Shown here piece by piece: positions 54,090 through 63,820 of a DNA stretch of 64,000 nt. The DNA lies in assembly GCA_965262055.1 (NCBI GenBank), contig CBDHEI010000002.1:3038001-3102000 (forward strand). The letters are read 5' to 3'. The notes below the pieces were generated by a model. That model made no database searches. It was not told the origin of the DNA and saw only the letters and a list, made by a program, of their open reading frames with translations. The position numbers were made by a program, and so were the translations under genes. The stretch comes from G958296245 sp965262055. Lineage in GTDB: Bacteria; Chloroflexota; Dehalococcoidia; Lucifugimonadales; G958296245. Within the stretch, counting starts at the first letter, position 1. Each line of letters starts with the position of its first letter.

Positions 54090-55445
54090 GTGAGGCTGTT
54101 CCAGGAGCCGAGGCGGGCGGTCATGGGCCGCGTGAGGTCGCTGGTTGCGCAGGTGTTGTCTCCTTCGGACCGGCGGGTGGCGCGGCAGACGTTCTGGATG
54201 GGCTCGATGACCGCGGTCGAAGTGGTGCGAGGGCTGGCCCAGGTTTCCATCACGGCCAGGATCTTGGGACCGGAGGGTTTCGGGGCACTGGCCGTCATCG
54301 TCGCGGTGAGCACTCTGATCCACGGACTGTTGGCCCTGCCCGGGGGCGATACCGTAACTACCTTCGTTACGCGGAGCGTCACCGAAGGGCGGCGCGAGGA
54401 AGCCGGCGCGATCCTCCGCCTCACGCTCGTCGTCTCCCAGGGGCTGTCGCTGGCCGCCTACGCCGTGATAGTCGCGCTCGCGCTCACCGCCAGCAGCCTG
54501 CTTGGCATCAGCGAAAGCCACGTGAACGCGCTGCTGCTTTACGGACTGCTAGGCGTCTTTCTCGCCACGGGGTCTGAGGCCCTTGCGGTATTGAGGCTGG
54601 CCGACCGCGTGAACCTCGGACTGGTAGTTACAGTAGCGGCCACGCTTACCAGCCTTGGCCTGATAGTCCTGGCTTGGCGGACAGACGGCGGGCTGCCTGC
54701 GGTGGTGACGGCGTATGTTGCCGCCGCCGCCGTCAATGGGATCGGGATGTTCGCAGCAGCAGTAGCGTCCGCTCGAAAGGCGGGGGCAGGTGGTCTTCTG
54801 ACTTCGCTGTCGCTGAGGGCCCCTTCGGATGTGGTAAGGTTCCAATACGGGACGTTCGCAAGAACGAAGCTAGGGGCGTTGGTACAGAATCTGGATTCCG
54901 TCTTGATGGCCCAGTTTGCGGCGCAAGCGGACGTGGGGATATACAGGGCGGCACGGCAGATTGCCGATATGGCCAGACGGCCCTTTCAGCTCATACGCTT
55001 CGGGGTGCAGCCGGAGTACAGCAGGCAGTGGTACTCGGGAGAGGGGACAGAGCTGCGGCGCTCATTTCGCAGATTCGCCATCGTGTCGGTCTCGTTGGCC
55101 GCCGTGGGGTTTGCACTGCTCGCCATACTACACAAACCCATCATTGGCCTCGTGCTCGGGGACGGGTTTGCGGAGGCATCCTCGCCATTGCTGATCATGA
55201 TCCCAGGGGCTTTCGTGGCCAGCACGGCGGTGTACAACATTCTGCCCGTGGCCACCGGTCGCAACTCGCCTATGCTGGTGTCGATGATAGCGGGACTCGT
55301 GGCATTTGTCGCCGTCATGGTGTGGTTGGTCCCCCAATATGGGGCTGAGGGAGCCGCGTGGGCCAGAACGACCTACTCGTTGGTTGCGACTCTTGCACTA
55401 ACTCCTTTCGTTGTATCGATTCTGAGGCAGAGTCATCGGATCTAA
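54090..55445 (+). CDS. Lipopolysaccharide/O-antigen flippase (MATE/Wzx-like)
   Basis: 451 residues from GTG 54090 (a later GTG/ATG is possible). It has twelve or so hydrophobic helices, the first containing VARQTFWMGSMTAVEVVRGL and the ARILGPEGFGALAV motif of polysaccharide transporters (PST family). It moves lipid-linked glycan repeat units across the membrane for the polymerase at 61931. A 268-bp gap without a gene follows. Confidence 0.9.
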   Translation: MRLFQEPRRAVMGRVRSLVAQVLSPSDRRVARQTFWMGSMTAVEVVRGLAQVSITARILGPEGFGALAVIVAVSTLIHGLLALPGGDTVTTFVTRSVTEGRREEAGAILRLTLVVSQGLSLAAYAVIVALALTASSLLGISESHVNALLLYGLLGVFLATGSEALAVLRLADRVNLGLVVTVAATLTSLGLIVLAWRTDGGLPAVVTAYVAAAAVNGIGMFAAAVASARKAGAGGLLTSLSLRAPSDVVRFQYGTFARTKLGALVQNLDSVLMAQFAAQADVGIYRAARQIADMARRPFQLIRFGVQPEYSRQWYSGEGTELRRSFRRFAIVSVSLAAVGFALLAILHKPIIGLVLGDGFAEASSPLLIMIPGAFVASTAVYNILPVATGRNSPMLVSMIAGLVAFVAVMVWLVPQYGAEGAAWARTTYSLVATLALTPFVVSILRQSHRI

Positions 55446-55713
55446 CCACTCTAAGCAGACCGCTTCTTCCTACATCAATGGCGTTCCAGATAAGTGCATA
55501 GTAGATAGAGGAAAATGTCGCCAGAGTCTAGCTGCGAGAATCCGTGTCCTGAGGTCAATTCTGCGAAAGTGAGGATGACTGACGTTATGAGATCGAGCGA
55601 ATGTCTTCTGAAGTTTGCGTTCTCTAATGCGATGATTCGCGCAGCCTGGAACGAGTCCTGCTCTCACGCGACGGTCTCAGCGACGGCGTGATAGTTATGG
55701 TCCACACCAATTG

Positions 55714-56919
55714 ATGAGCAATCTCAGAGTCTTGATCCTCACCAGCAGCTTTCTCCCCACGGTTGGGGGGCTTCAGTATGAGTTGAAGTGGTTCCTTGAC
55801 AACTTGGACAGGCGTTTGAGCAAGAACGAGGGTGCCCAAACGTACTTCGTTTATCCAAACGCACGGTCGGAGCCGTATGCCCGATTCGAGAATATAACGA
55901 CTTACGATCTGAGGTTGGAGGACAATCGCAAGCCCACCGTGGCAAGGATGCTCATGCGTCTGGGAATGATATTGAGGAAGACCAGACCTGACGTCGTTCA
56001 CTGTCATAGCATCTTGCCTGATGGGTTGTGGGTCCTTGTCGCCAGCCGTATCTTCCGAGTACGAAGCAAGATAGTCGTGACCTCGCATGGACAAGACATC
56101 GTGAGTCTGCCCCAGTGGTCCTATGGGGCGCGTACCAGATGGGCGAGGTTACTAAACAGCTTTGTGGCCGGCCGCGTAGACATGCACGTGTTGCCCAGCA
56201 AGGCCATGATCGGGTACGCCATTCAGGCCGGTACTGCCAAAGAGAAAACAGCTGTCATTCCAAATGGCATTCCAGTCGAAGATGACCACGACTTCGAGAA
56301 AGATGGCACAGTCTCTTCACATGGTTCCAGGTCTCTTGACCTAGAGTTGAGCGACAATGACGGAATCAACATCCTTTCGCTTTCAAGCGGACGAGAGATA
56401 AAGAATCTCGACGCCTTGATTGAGGCGTTTTCGCGCGTCAGGCACAGGATGGGAAGCTCTAAGTTGCTTCTGGCATGCCATGGAGCCTCCGCGGAACGGA
56501 TCATGCGCCTGGTAGGACAGAGGGAACTGAATCCGCACGTGCTCTTCGCGGGAGAGATTGTTGGGCTGATGAAAGAAAAGTATTTCCACGCAAGCCACGT
56601 CTACTGTAGTGTGTCCCATTTCGAGAGCTTTGGCATTACTCTGCTTGAGGCCATGAAGTACGGGAGTGCTGTCGTGGCGAGCAGGGTTGGCGGTATTCCT
56701 GAGTTTGTAGAGGATGGAAGGAACGGGCTATTGACTTCACCCACTGACGTGGATGAGATTGCGTCGGCCTTGGTAAGGCTTTACGCAGATACAGGCTTGC
56801 GCAAACGGTTGGTAGAAAACGGTCTGCGTACCGTCAAGAATCACTCTATTTCACGGACCATCAACGAATATGTGTCAATATATAGACGGGTCGCTTATCG
56901 AGCGGTAAGTCAAGGGTGA
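55714..56919 (+). CDS. GT4-family glycosyltransferase
   Basis: 401 residues from ATG 55714. GT-B fold: N-terminal LILTSSFLPTVGGLQYELKW, VVTSHGQDI, VLPSKAMIGYAI, then the donor domain with NILSLSSGREIKNLDALIEA and the E-x7-E motif in FESFGITLLEAMKYGSAVVA. It transfers a sugar from a nucleotide donor. It overlaps the methyltransferase by 4 bp (GTGA). GC content is lower than flanking genes. Confidence 0.93.
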   Translation: MSNLRVLILTSSFLPTVGGLQYELKWFLDNLDRRLSKNEGAQTYFVYPNARSEPYARFENITTYDLRLEDNRKPTVARMLMRLGMILRKTRPDVVHCHSILPDGLWVLVASRIFRVRSKIVVTSHGQDIVSLPQWSYGARTRWARLLNSFVAGRVDMHVLPSKAMIGYAIQAGTAKEKTAVIPNGIPVEDDHDFEKDGTVSSHGSRSLDLELSDNDGINILSLSSGREIKNLDALIEAFSRVRHRMGSSKLLLACHGASAERIMRLVGQRELNPHVLFAGEIVGLMKEKYFHASHVYCSVSHFESFGITLLEAMKYGSAVVASRVGGIPEFVEDGRNGLLTSPTDVDEIASALVRLYADTGLRKRLVENGLRTVKNHSISRTINEYVSIYRRVAYRAVSQG

Positions 56920-57807
56920 TACCGAAAGGCGCGGTTGTTAGGCCACTTTTGTCCAAGCTGAGGGAGCTGAACGCCCGCGACGTCCCGGAGGAATGGTATC
57001 GGCTGGCGGCCAGGGTGCTGAGAGGTGGAGATGGTGGGGAACATGGGGTGCTGCTGTACAAGCTGGTCTTTGGAGGGCGAACGGGATGATGGGCCGGTGG
57101 TGGTGCTGGACGTGGGTACGGCGAGGGGGTTCTCGGCGATCACGATGGCGCGGGCGATGCTGGATGGGGAGCTGGAGGGGCGTGTCTACTCGGTCGACGT
57201 AATCGGTCACCATGAGCCGCTCAACTGGCATGGGACCAAACAGGAGGCCGATGAGCCGTTGGCGGGTGTGGAGATAAGCCGCGCTGAGATATGGGGGCGG
57301 TGGTTTGCGGAGGAGAGCGCCGCGGTCACGACTATCAACGGCAGGTCCACGGAGGTCCTGAAGGATTGGCGGCATGGGCCGATAGACTACGCGTTCCTGG
57401 ACGGCAGCCACGAGTATGAAGACGTTAGGGGCGAGCTGGAGGCGTTGGACTCTCTCATGGCGGAGGGAGGGGTCATCGTCGTGGACGACTTTCACCTTGG
57501 AGTGGTCGTCTACCGTGTGCGGTCGAGGCTGCTCAACGCCGTCCCGGGGGTAATCGGGCGTCTCCTGGGCAGGATGTGGCCGAGGGCGAGGAGCTGGTCG
57601 CGGCGTCTGAGCGCGAGCAACGAGTACGCGATCGTCAGGCAGAGGATTTCCGGCGTAAGGAATGCGGTCGTGGAGTTCGTGGAGGAGCGGGATGGCCGGT
57701 GGTCGCTCGAGATAGTCTCGATGCCTTCGCGGGGAGAGTACCAAGGCGAAGACTATTCGCTGGCGGTGCTCAGGAGGGCGACTGCGGAGGATTGTAAAGT
57801 CACGTGA
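56916..57807 (+). pseudogene. SAM-dependent methyltransferase (Methyltransf_24 type), frameshifted
   Basis: From GTG 56916 (overlapping the upstream stop) the frame reads PKGAVVRPLLSKLRELNARD up to LLYKLVFGGRTG and stops at 57087. The methyltransferase core continues in another frame: GERDDGPVVVLDVGTARGFS (SAM loop), VYSVDVIGHHEPL, DYAFLDGSHEYEDVRGELEA and VIVVDDFHLG. Removing one G from TTTGGAGGG (about 57070-57077) joins both into 296 residues (LYKLVFEGERDDG). Methylation of a glycan or its precursor fits the locus. A sequencing error is a real alternative to true mutation. Confidence 0.75.
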
Positions 57808-58541
57808 CTCAAATGGAACACGGGATCGTGCGCTCGCTGTTCAACATCCTACCCACCAGAAGGCTCCGACGGCTGGCCAGGAGCAGGTTGGGCTTGGACA
57901 TTCGCCATGCCCACAGCCGTGAGTTCGATTTCGTGCCATATGAGATGAACACCAAGTACACGCGGCGGCTGTTACATTTCGAGCGCCTTCTGCAGCGGAT
58001 CGAGCGAGTGGATGGACGGATTATCGAGTGCGGTGTTGGTCCGGGGCGGTCTATTTTCGCGTTCTCGGTCATATCTGAATCATTGGGCCGGCCGCGCGAG
58101 ATATGGGGGTACGATACGTTCGAAGGGATGCCGCCCCCGCAGGAGCAGGATGGCCCGGAGAACGCGCACAAGGGTGGATGGTGGAGCTATTCCCGCGAGC
58201 ATGTTCGTGAGCTACTGCGTTTCAGCGGTCTTGATGAGTCGTTCATCAGGGACGGGATCACGTTCGTGCCGGGAGACCTCAGGGAAACTCTGCCGACGTA
58301 CGACGGCGGTCCGATCGCATTGCTCCACCTGGACGTCGACTTTTACGCCTCGTACAAGTGCGCGCTTGAGTTCCTCTACCCCCACGTGTCGAAGGGCGGG
58401 ATTGTTGCGTTCGACGAGTATGGCAGCGCAACCTGGATCGGGGCCACGCGAGCGATCGACGAGTTCTTTTCCGAACGGCCGGAGCGGGTCGTCAAGTCTC
58501 CGGTTGTCGACCTGTACTATGTTGTGAAGGAAGGGGACTGA
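57804..58541 (+). CDS. TylF/macrocin-O-methyltransferase family protein
   Basis: 245 residues from GTG 57804 (4-bp overlap). The TylF family pattern is clear: IIECGVGPGRSIFAFSV (SAM loop), GYDTFEGMPPPQEQDGPE, FVPGDLRETLPTY, ALLHLDVDFYASYKCALEFL (metal-binding Asp pair) and GGIVAFDEYGSATWIGATRA. It likely O-methylates a sugar of the surface glycan, perhaps as a chain cap. Confidence 0.92.
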   Translation: MTQMEHGIVRSLFNILPTRRLRRLARSRLGLDIRHAHSREFDFVPYEMNTKYTRRLLHFERLLQRIERVDGRIIECGVGPGRSIFAFSVISESLGRPREIWGYDTFEGMPPPQEQDGPENAHKGGWWSYSREHVRELLRFSGLDESFIRDGITFVPGDLRETLPTYDGGPIALLHLDVDFYASYKCALEFLYPHVSKGGIVAFDEYGSATWIGATRAIDEFFSERPERVVKSPVVDLYYVVKEGD

Positions 58542-58560
58542 GTCGTCCTGAGGAGTGAGC

Positions 58561-59625
58561 TTGCGGTTTGTGTTTACGGCTCCGAGGTACCACACTAACC
58601 AGCACTTTGTCGTCAAGGCGCTGCTGGATGCGGGGCATGAGGTATCTTTCCTGGCGCTGGGGCGGGGGCAGAGCGAGTACTACGAGGCGATCCAGCCTAT
58701 CGTGCTCGGGGAGGCGGGGGTTGTGCGCCTGTGGCGTAGGGTCTGGCGGCAGATGAGGGCGCTTAGGCCGGACGTCGTGGTGGTGAGGAACCCGTTGACG
58801 GCGTTCGGGCTGGTGTCGATCGCGACGGCGAGGCTGACGGGTAGCACGGTGGTGCTCTACAGCCATACGCCGATGCACATGCGGTTCAGATGGTGGCAGA
58901 AGCTCAAGGGGTGGGCCGTGACGTGGATGTCGAGGGCGGCGTGGACGACGCCGGTGCTTGGGCAGCCGGACCGGCATCCGCCCGGCCTTGGCGCGATGCG
59001 GTACGTGCCGTTCGTCATCGAGCCGCAGACTGCCCCGGAGCGGCGGGAGTGGTTCCGGGACGGGGCGGTCAACGTGCTGTGCATCGGCAAGTTCCAGGAG
59101 CGAAAGAACCACCGGCTGTTCCTGGAGGCGGTGTCGAGACTATCGGGCCGGTATCCGGTGCGGGCCACGATAGTGGGAGAGTGCACGAACGCAGAGCACA
59201 GGCGCGAGATGGCGGGGGTCGAGGAGCTCCGCGCCTCCCTGGGCCTCGCAGACAGGGTCGTTGTCAAGACGAACCTGCCGTTTCCCGACGTACAACAGGA
59301 GTACGCGCGGCACGACCTGTTCGTGCTGCCGGCGCTCCGGGAGGCGGCTTCGGTGTCCGTGCTGGAGGCGATGGCGCACTCGCTTCCGGTGATATGCAGC
59401 GACTCGAACGGGACTCAGTGTTACATCCGTCCGGGGGAGAATGGGTATGTGTTCGGTACGGACGACGTCGACGGGCTGACGGCGGCGATGGGTGAGATAG
59501 TGGGGGACCGGGAGAGGCTGAAGGCGATGGGGCGGCGCAGCTACGAGCTGGTGGTGTCGGAGCACGCGCCGGAGCGCTACGTGCGGGCGCTGGAGGAACT
59601 GGTGGGCGCGCGGTTACGGAGATGA
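58561..59625 (+). CDS. GT4-family glycosyltransferase
   Basis: 354 residues. TTG 58561 is preferred because AGGAG lies 5 nt upstream; GTG 58555 sits on the SD itself. GT-B features: FTAPRYHTNQHFVVKALLDA, YSHTPMHMRF, INVLCIGKFQERKNHRLFLEA-like NVLCIGKFQERKN, and the EAASVSVLEAMAHSLPVICS donor-site motif with FGTDD. It works in the same glycan pathway. Confidence 0.92.
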   Translation: MRFVFTAPRYHTNQHFVVKALLDAGHEVSFLALGRGQSEYYEAIQPIVLGEAGVVRLWRRVWRQMRALRPDVVVVRNPLTAFGLVSIATARLTGSTVVLYSHTPMHMRFRWWQKLKGWAVTWMSRAAWTTPVLGQPDRHPPGLGAMRYVPFVIEPQTAPERREWFRDGAVNVLCIGKFQERKNHRLFLEAVSRLSGRYPVRATIVGECTNAEHRREMAGVEELRASLGLADRVVVKTNLPFPDVQQEYARHDLFVLPALREAASVSVLEAMAHSLPVICSDSNGTQCYIRPGENGYVFGTDDVDGLTAAMGEIVGDRERLKAMGRRSYELVVSEHAPERYVRALEELVGARLRR

Positions 59626-59665
59626 GACGCGCGACCGGGCCCTGGGGATGATGGAGGGTTGTGAC

Positions 59666-60778
59666 GTGACTCCGAGGCCCGCGCGTCCCCAGGTGGCGTT
59701 GTTCATGGGCACTCTTGGGGGCGGAGGCGCGGAGCGGGTTATGCTGGACATCGGCCGGTTGCTGGCGCGCCGGGGGGTGGCGGTCGACCTGGTGGTGATC
59801 CGGGCCGAGGGGCCGTACCTTGAGATACTGCCCAAGGAGGTGCGTCTGGTCGACCTGAATTCGACACGGATGGTTACCTGCTTGGTCAAGCTGCTCCGCT
59901 ACCTGAGGCGGGATCGCCCCAAGGCACTCTTGGTCACTATGGAGACTGCCGTGCTGCTCGCGCTGGTGGCAAAGGTGACCCTGGCCCGTAACGTTTGTGT
60001 GATAGTGCGGCAGGCGAATACCTTTTCGCTCACCTTTGCCCATGCCGGGTCCAAGGACCGGCTGATCATGAGGATGCTGAGGTTCCTGCTACCGCTGGCT
60101 GACGGCGTGGTAGCCAACTCGCGTGGCGCGGCAGGGGATTTGGGCCGAACCGTGCCGAAGATAACGTCACGGCTGCAGGTTGTGCCAAACCCCGTGGTCA
60201 CGCCTGAGCTTGCAGAACAGGCGGCCTTGGCAGTTGAACATCCTTGGTTTGGGGACTCGGGCGTGCCGGTGATACTTTCGGCAGGGCGGCTGGTGCCGTT
60301 GAAGGACCATGCGACATTGCTGAGGGCGTTTGCGCGGGTGGTGAGTTCACAGCCGGCGCGGCTGGTGATCCTTGGGAAGGGTCCTGAGAGGGGGAAGCTG
60401 TTGCGGCTGACTGAGGAGCTAGGCATAGCGGAACATGTCGATCTGCCGGGGTTCCGGGTCAATCCGTTCGCGTACATGTCTAGGGCAAGGCTGATGGTGC
60501 ATTCGTCCAGGTACGAAGGGTTCCCGAACGTGCTGGTGCAGGCGATGGCGTGCGGGACTCCGGTGGTGAGCACGGACTGCGATCACGGGCCCAGGGAGAT
60601 ACTGGAGGGCGGGAAGTGGGGACGGCTGGTGCCGGTGGGGGACGCGGAGGCGATGGCGGAGGCGATTATCGAGACGCTGCGGGACCCGATTTCGCCTGAA
60701 CTGCTGGTGTCGCGGGCCGGCGCGTTCTCGGCGGATGCGGCGATTGACCGGTACATGGAGGTCCTCGCTTCGTGCTGA
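59666..60778 (+). CDS. GT4-family glycosyltransferase (copy 1 of tandem pair)
   Basis: 370 residues from GTG 59666 (GGAGGG upstream); ATG 59648/59651 are alternatives. N-terminal LFMGTLGGGGAERVMLDIGR, donor domain SAGRLVPLKDHATLLRAFAR, LVILGKGPERGKLLRLTEEL, and the E-x7-E motif SSRYEGFPNVLVQAMACGTP. Its C-terminal half is nearly identical to that of the next gene. Confidence 0.93.
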   Translation: MTPRPARPQVALFMGTLGGGGAERVMLDIGRLLARRGVAVDLVVIRAEGPYLEILPKEVRLVDLNSTRMVTCLVKLLRYLRRDRPKALLVTMETAVLLALVAKVTLARNVCVIVRQANTFSLTFAHAGSKDRLIMRMLRFLLPLADGVVANSRGAAGDLGRTVPKITSRLQVVPNPVVTPELAEQAALAVEHPWFGDSGVPVILSAGRLVPLKDHATLLRAFARVVSSQPARLVILGKGPERGKLLRLTEELGIAEHVDLPGFRVNPFAYMSRARLMVHSSRYEGFPNVLVQAMACGTPVVSTDCDHGPREILEGGKWGRLVPVGDAEAMAEAIIETLRDPISPELLVSRAGAFSADAAIDRYMEVLASC

Positions 60779-60821
60779 TTGTTCCTTCTTGTAAAAGGGT
60801 GCGTAACGAGCTGCGAGCGTG

Positions 60822-61937
60822 ATGGGTAGTAGAGACTCCCGTGGCGGGACGATGGCGGTATTCATGCCCAGCCTTGGAGGCGGTGGAGCGGAGCGCGCCA
60901 TGCTGGACGTTGCAAGGGGGCTTGCGCAACGGGGGATGCCCGTGGACCTCGTGCTGGTCAAGGCGGAAGGGCAGTACATCGATCTGACGCCCAAGAACGT
61001 TCGCCTGGTCGACCTTCACTCCCATAGGATAGCGGCCAGTCTACCGAAGCTTCTCCGCTATCTCCGCAGAGAACGTCCGGCCGCGCTGCTGTCCACTCTG
61101 GCGGCGGCTAACGTCATCGCGTTGGTGGCGAAGCTGCTGTTGCGAGCTCAACTGCGTCTCGTGGTTCGCCAGGAAAATGTATTCGCCGCAAAGTTGCGGA
61201 ACGTCTCGTTCAAGGAGCGGCAGGTGCTGCGGGTGCTGAGGATGCTATTGCCTGCGGCCGATAGCATCGTGGCGGTATCTCAAGGTGTGGCCGAGGAGTT
61301 GTGCGGTCTGGTACCGACAGTTTGTCGCAAGGTGGTGACCGTAAATAATCCCGTTGTGTGGCCTGACCACGCTGAGAAGGCAGCAGCGACGGTAGAGCAT
61401 CCTTGGTTTATGGACGGGGTGAGGCCTGTTGTCCTCTCGGTTGGGCGCCTCGCATCGGCAAAGGACCATGCGACGTTGCTGAAGGCGTTTGCGCGTGTGG
61501 TGCGCTCGCAGCCGGCGAGACTGGTGATCCTGGGGGAAGGTCCGGAGAGGGGGAACCTGTTGCGGCTGGCGGAGCAGCTTGGAATAGCGGAGCATGTTGA
61601 TCTGCCGGGGTTCCGGGTCAATCCGTTCGCGTACATGTCCAAGGCCAGGCTGATGGTGCATTCGTCCAAGTACGAGGGGTTCCCGAACGTGCTGGTGCAG
61701 GCGATGGCGTGCGGGACTCCGGTCGTGAGCACGGACTGCGAGCACGGGCCCAGGGAGATACTGGAGAACGGGAAGTGGGGGCGGCTGATGCCGGTGGGGG
61801 ACTCGGAGGCTATGGCGAAGGCGATAATGGAGACGCTGCGGGACCCCATGGAGCCGGGGCTGTTGGTGTCGAGGGCCAACGTGTACTCGGCGGAGGCGTC
61901 GATCGACCGGTACATGGAGGTGCTCGGCCTGTGCTGA
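60822..61937 (+). CDS. GT4-family glycosyltransferase (copy 2 of tandem pair)
   Basis: 371 residues from ATG 60822 (start uncertain; ATG 60852 is possible). It has the same architecture as the upstream copy: MPSLGGGGAERAMLDVARGL, SVGRLASAKDHATLLKAFAR and SSKYEGFPNVLVQAMACGTP. The acceptor (N-terminal) halves differ more than the donor halves, suggesting the same donor sugar but different acceptors. It overlaps the polymerase gene by 7 bp. Confidence 0.93.
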   Translation: MGSRDSRGGTMAVFMPSLGGGGAERAMLDVARGLAQRGMPVDLVLVKAEGQYIDLTPKNVRLVDLHSHRIAASLPKLLRYLRRERPAALLSTLAAANVIALVAKLLLRAQLRLVVRQENVFAAKLRNVSFKERQVLRVLRMLLPAADSIVAVSQGVAEELCGLVPTVCRKVVTVNNPVVWPDHAEKAAATVEHPWFMDGVRPVVLSVGRLASAKDHATLLKAFARVVRSQPARLVILGEGPERGNLLRLAEQLGIAEHVDLPGFRVNPFAYMSKARLMVHSSKYEGFPNVLVQAMACGTPVVSTDCEHGPREILENGKWGRLMPVGDSEAMAKAIMETLRDPMEPGLLVSRANVYSAEASIDRYMEVLGLC

Positions 61938-63820
61938 CGGCTGCGTCCTCGGCTGCCGGGGCGAATAGGGGCGGGCCTGTGCGCTTGCTTTCCAAGCTGC
62001 GGGTGCGCTCGGCGGCGGGGCTGATCTTCGTGCTGCTGGTGGCGACGCTGGTGCTCAACGCTATGCCGAGCTCCCCGCTGCCGTTGGGGCCTCACGTCAC
62101 GCTGGGGCGCATAACGGTGATGCTACTGGCGGGCTATGTGCTTTGGCGGGCGGCGCCGCTTCGGAAACCCTGGGCCATCGTCCTGCACGTGGTCGGGGAG
62201 TTTCGGCCTGTGTTCCCGATCATTGCGGTATCGACGGCGCTGATGGTATGGGCGCTGACGGTCTACCTGTTCACCGATACGCTACACCTTGCCCGGTTGT
62301 CGCAGATGGCGCTGGGGATTGGCGTGCTGGCGGGGGTGTACTTTTCGGTCGACACGGTGCATAGGGCCGTCGTGATGCTGCTGGCGCTCGTCGGCGCGAC
62401 GTTAGTGTCCACGCTGTTCGGACTGGCGGTGCTGGTAGTGGGGGAGCCTTTCCTAACTGCCTGGCTGTACGCGGCGACGGTGAAGGTGAGGACGCTGCCT
62501 ACGATCTTGATCAATGGCAGGATAGCGGGGTTGACGGCGGGGGCTATTTCTTTCAGCTATGATCTCGCATCGGCGATCCCTCCGGCGTTTGCGGCGTTGC
62601 TGTACGGGCCGTTTGGGAGGGGCAAACGGTCGTGGCGGAAATGGGGCGCCTTGCTGTTCGTGGCGCTGGTGATCATGGTGACAGGGATGATCGTGAATGC
62701 GACCCGGTCGCTGATCCTGGGCGCGATTGTGAGCGCGGTGATAATCGGCCTGCCGGTAGTGTTGGTGTCACGGTTCTCGCGGCGACTGCTGTTGGTGACC
62801 GCACTGACCACTGTGTGGCTGGCGGTGTTGTTCAACCCGTGGTTGACAGTGGGGGATGTAGCCGCCGGCATTGGAGACTCCCCGCTGCCTTCGGTGGGAG
62901 GGGGCGCCACGGTTAGCGGTCTCGCTGCGGGGACAGAGGGCCTCAGCGGCGGCGGTGATGGGCAGATCAACGGCCATACGGTGTGGGACCTGATTCCGGA
63001 AGAGTTGTACGCGGTGCAGGTGCGCGGAGGGAACGGGCAGGGGTTCGGGGCGGCGAGTGGGGAGGTAACCGCCGCGGCGGGCAGCGAAGGCAGCCTGTCG
63101 CTGGTGTGGTGGGAGCCGCATGGGGAGGCGAGCATCGCGGGCTACGAGCTCCGGGTGCGGGCGGCGGGCGGGCCGGACTGGCCGCAGTGGGAGGAGTTCG
63201 TGCCGAGGCTGAATACGGACAGCCTGATCGTCGGCGATCCCGATTTCAGCATCGATCAGAAGGTGGCTATCGCGCGCATCCTCCGGTACCAGTCAAAGAG
63301 GGGGCTGGAGCTGAACACGCGCGTCCTGGAAACCTCAGACTCGTCGGCTCGCGCCCGCATTCCCATGACTCTGACGGCGCTGCGGTACTCGTTGGACCAC
63401 CCATTGGGGACGGGGACGTACTCGCCGACTAGGGAGCACATAGGCGAGGGGCTGGACGAGGCGATGGTGGAACACCTGCTGGTAAATACGCCGCACAACC
63501 AGTTCCTGAACGTGCTCGTGTACTACGGGTATCCGGGCCTGGTTCTGCTCGTGGCGTTCTACCTGCTCATACTGAGGTCGCTGGTCTACTCGGGGCGGTT
63601 CATACTGCGCTCGGGGGACGCCTCGCTGTATTTCCTAGGCACGGCGGTTGTCGGGGCGCTTGCGGCCTACGGGGTGAACAGCCTGCTGCACAACTCGGGG
63701 CCGTTCGTGGGCGATTGGGCGCACTTCTTCATCGTTGGCCTCGTGTTCAGCATCGAGCGCATCGTTGCCTCCCGCATGGCGGACGGTGAGGCACGTGGCG
63801 AGGCGGCTGCCGCGGGCTAG
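61931..63820 (+). CDS. O-antigen ligase/polymerase (Wzy/WaaL-like) with soluble insert
   Basis: 629 residues from GTG 61931, overlapping the previous stop; a longer frame overlaps the glycosyltransferase and is not used. About ten or more hydrophobic helices are visible, with SYDLASAIPPAFAALLYGPF and the late loop TPHNQFLNVLVYYGYPGLVL, the HN-x-FL motif of the O-antigen ligase/polymerase family. Between them, residues about 325-440 form an extracytoplasmic insert resembling a fibronectin-III-like fold (LYAVQVRGGNGQGFG, LSLVWWEPHGEASIAGYELR). It joins or transfers glycan units at the outer face. Confidence 0.88.
   Translation: MLTAASSAAGANRGGPVRLLSKLRVRSAAGLIFVLLVATLVLNAMPSSPLPLGPHVTLGRITVMLLAGYVLWRAAPLRKPWAIVLHVVGEFRPVFPIIAVSTALMVWALTVYLFTDTLHLARLSQMALGIGVLAGVYFSVDTVHRAVVMLLALVGATLVSTLFGLAVLVVGEPFLTAWLYAATVKVRTLPTILINGRIAGLTAGAISFSYDLASAIPPAFAALLYGPFGRGKRSWRKWGALLFVALVIMVTGMIVNATRSLILGAIVSAVIIGLPVVLVSRFSRRLLLVTALTTVWLAVLFNPWLTVGDVAAGIGDSPLPSVGGGATVSGLAAGTEGLSGGGDGQINGHTVWDLIPEELYAVQVRGGNGQGFGAASGEVTAAAGSEGSLSLVWWEPHGEASIAGYELRVRAAGGPDWPQWEEFVPRLNTDSLIVGDPDFSIDQKVAIARILRYQSKRGLELNTRVLETSDSSARARIPMTLTALRYSLDHPLGTGTYSPTREHIGEGLDEAMVEHLLVNTPHNQFLNVLVYYGYPGLVLLVAFYLLILRSLVYSGRFILRSGDASLYFLGTAVVGALAAYGVNSLLHNSGPFVGDWAHFFIVGLVFSIERIVASRMADGEARGEAAAAG

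Noticed and set aside
61709..61930. Longer 5' extension of the O-antigen ligase frame
   Set aside because: It overlaps the glycosyltransferase coding region, is Gly/Asp low-complexity and has no SD; GTG 61931 fits the operon.
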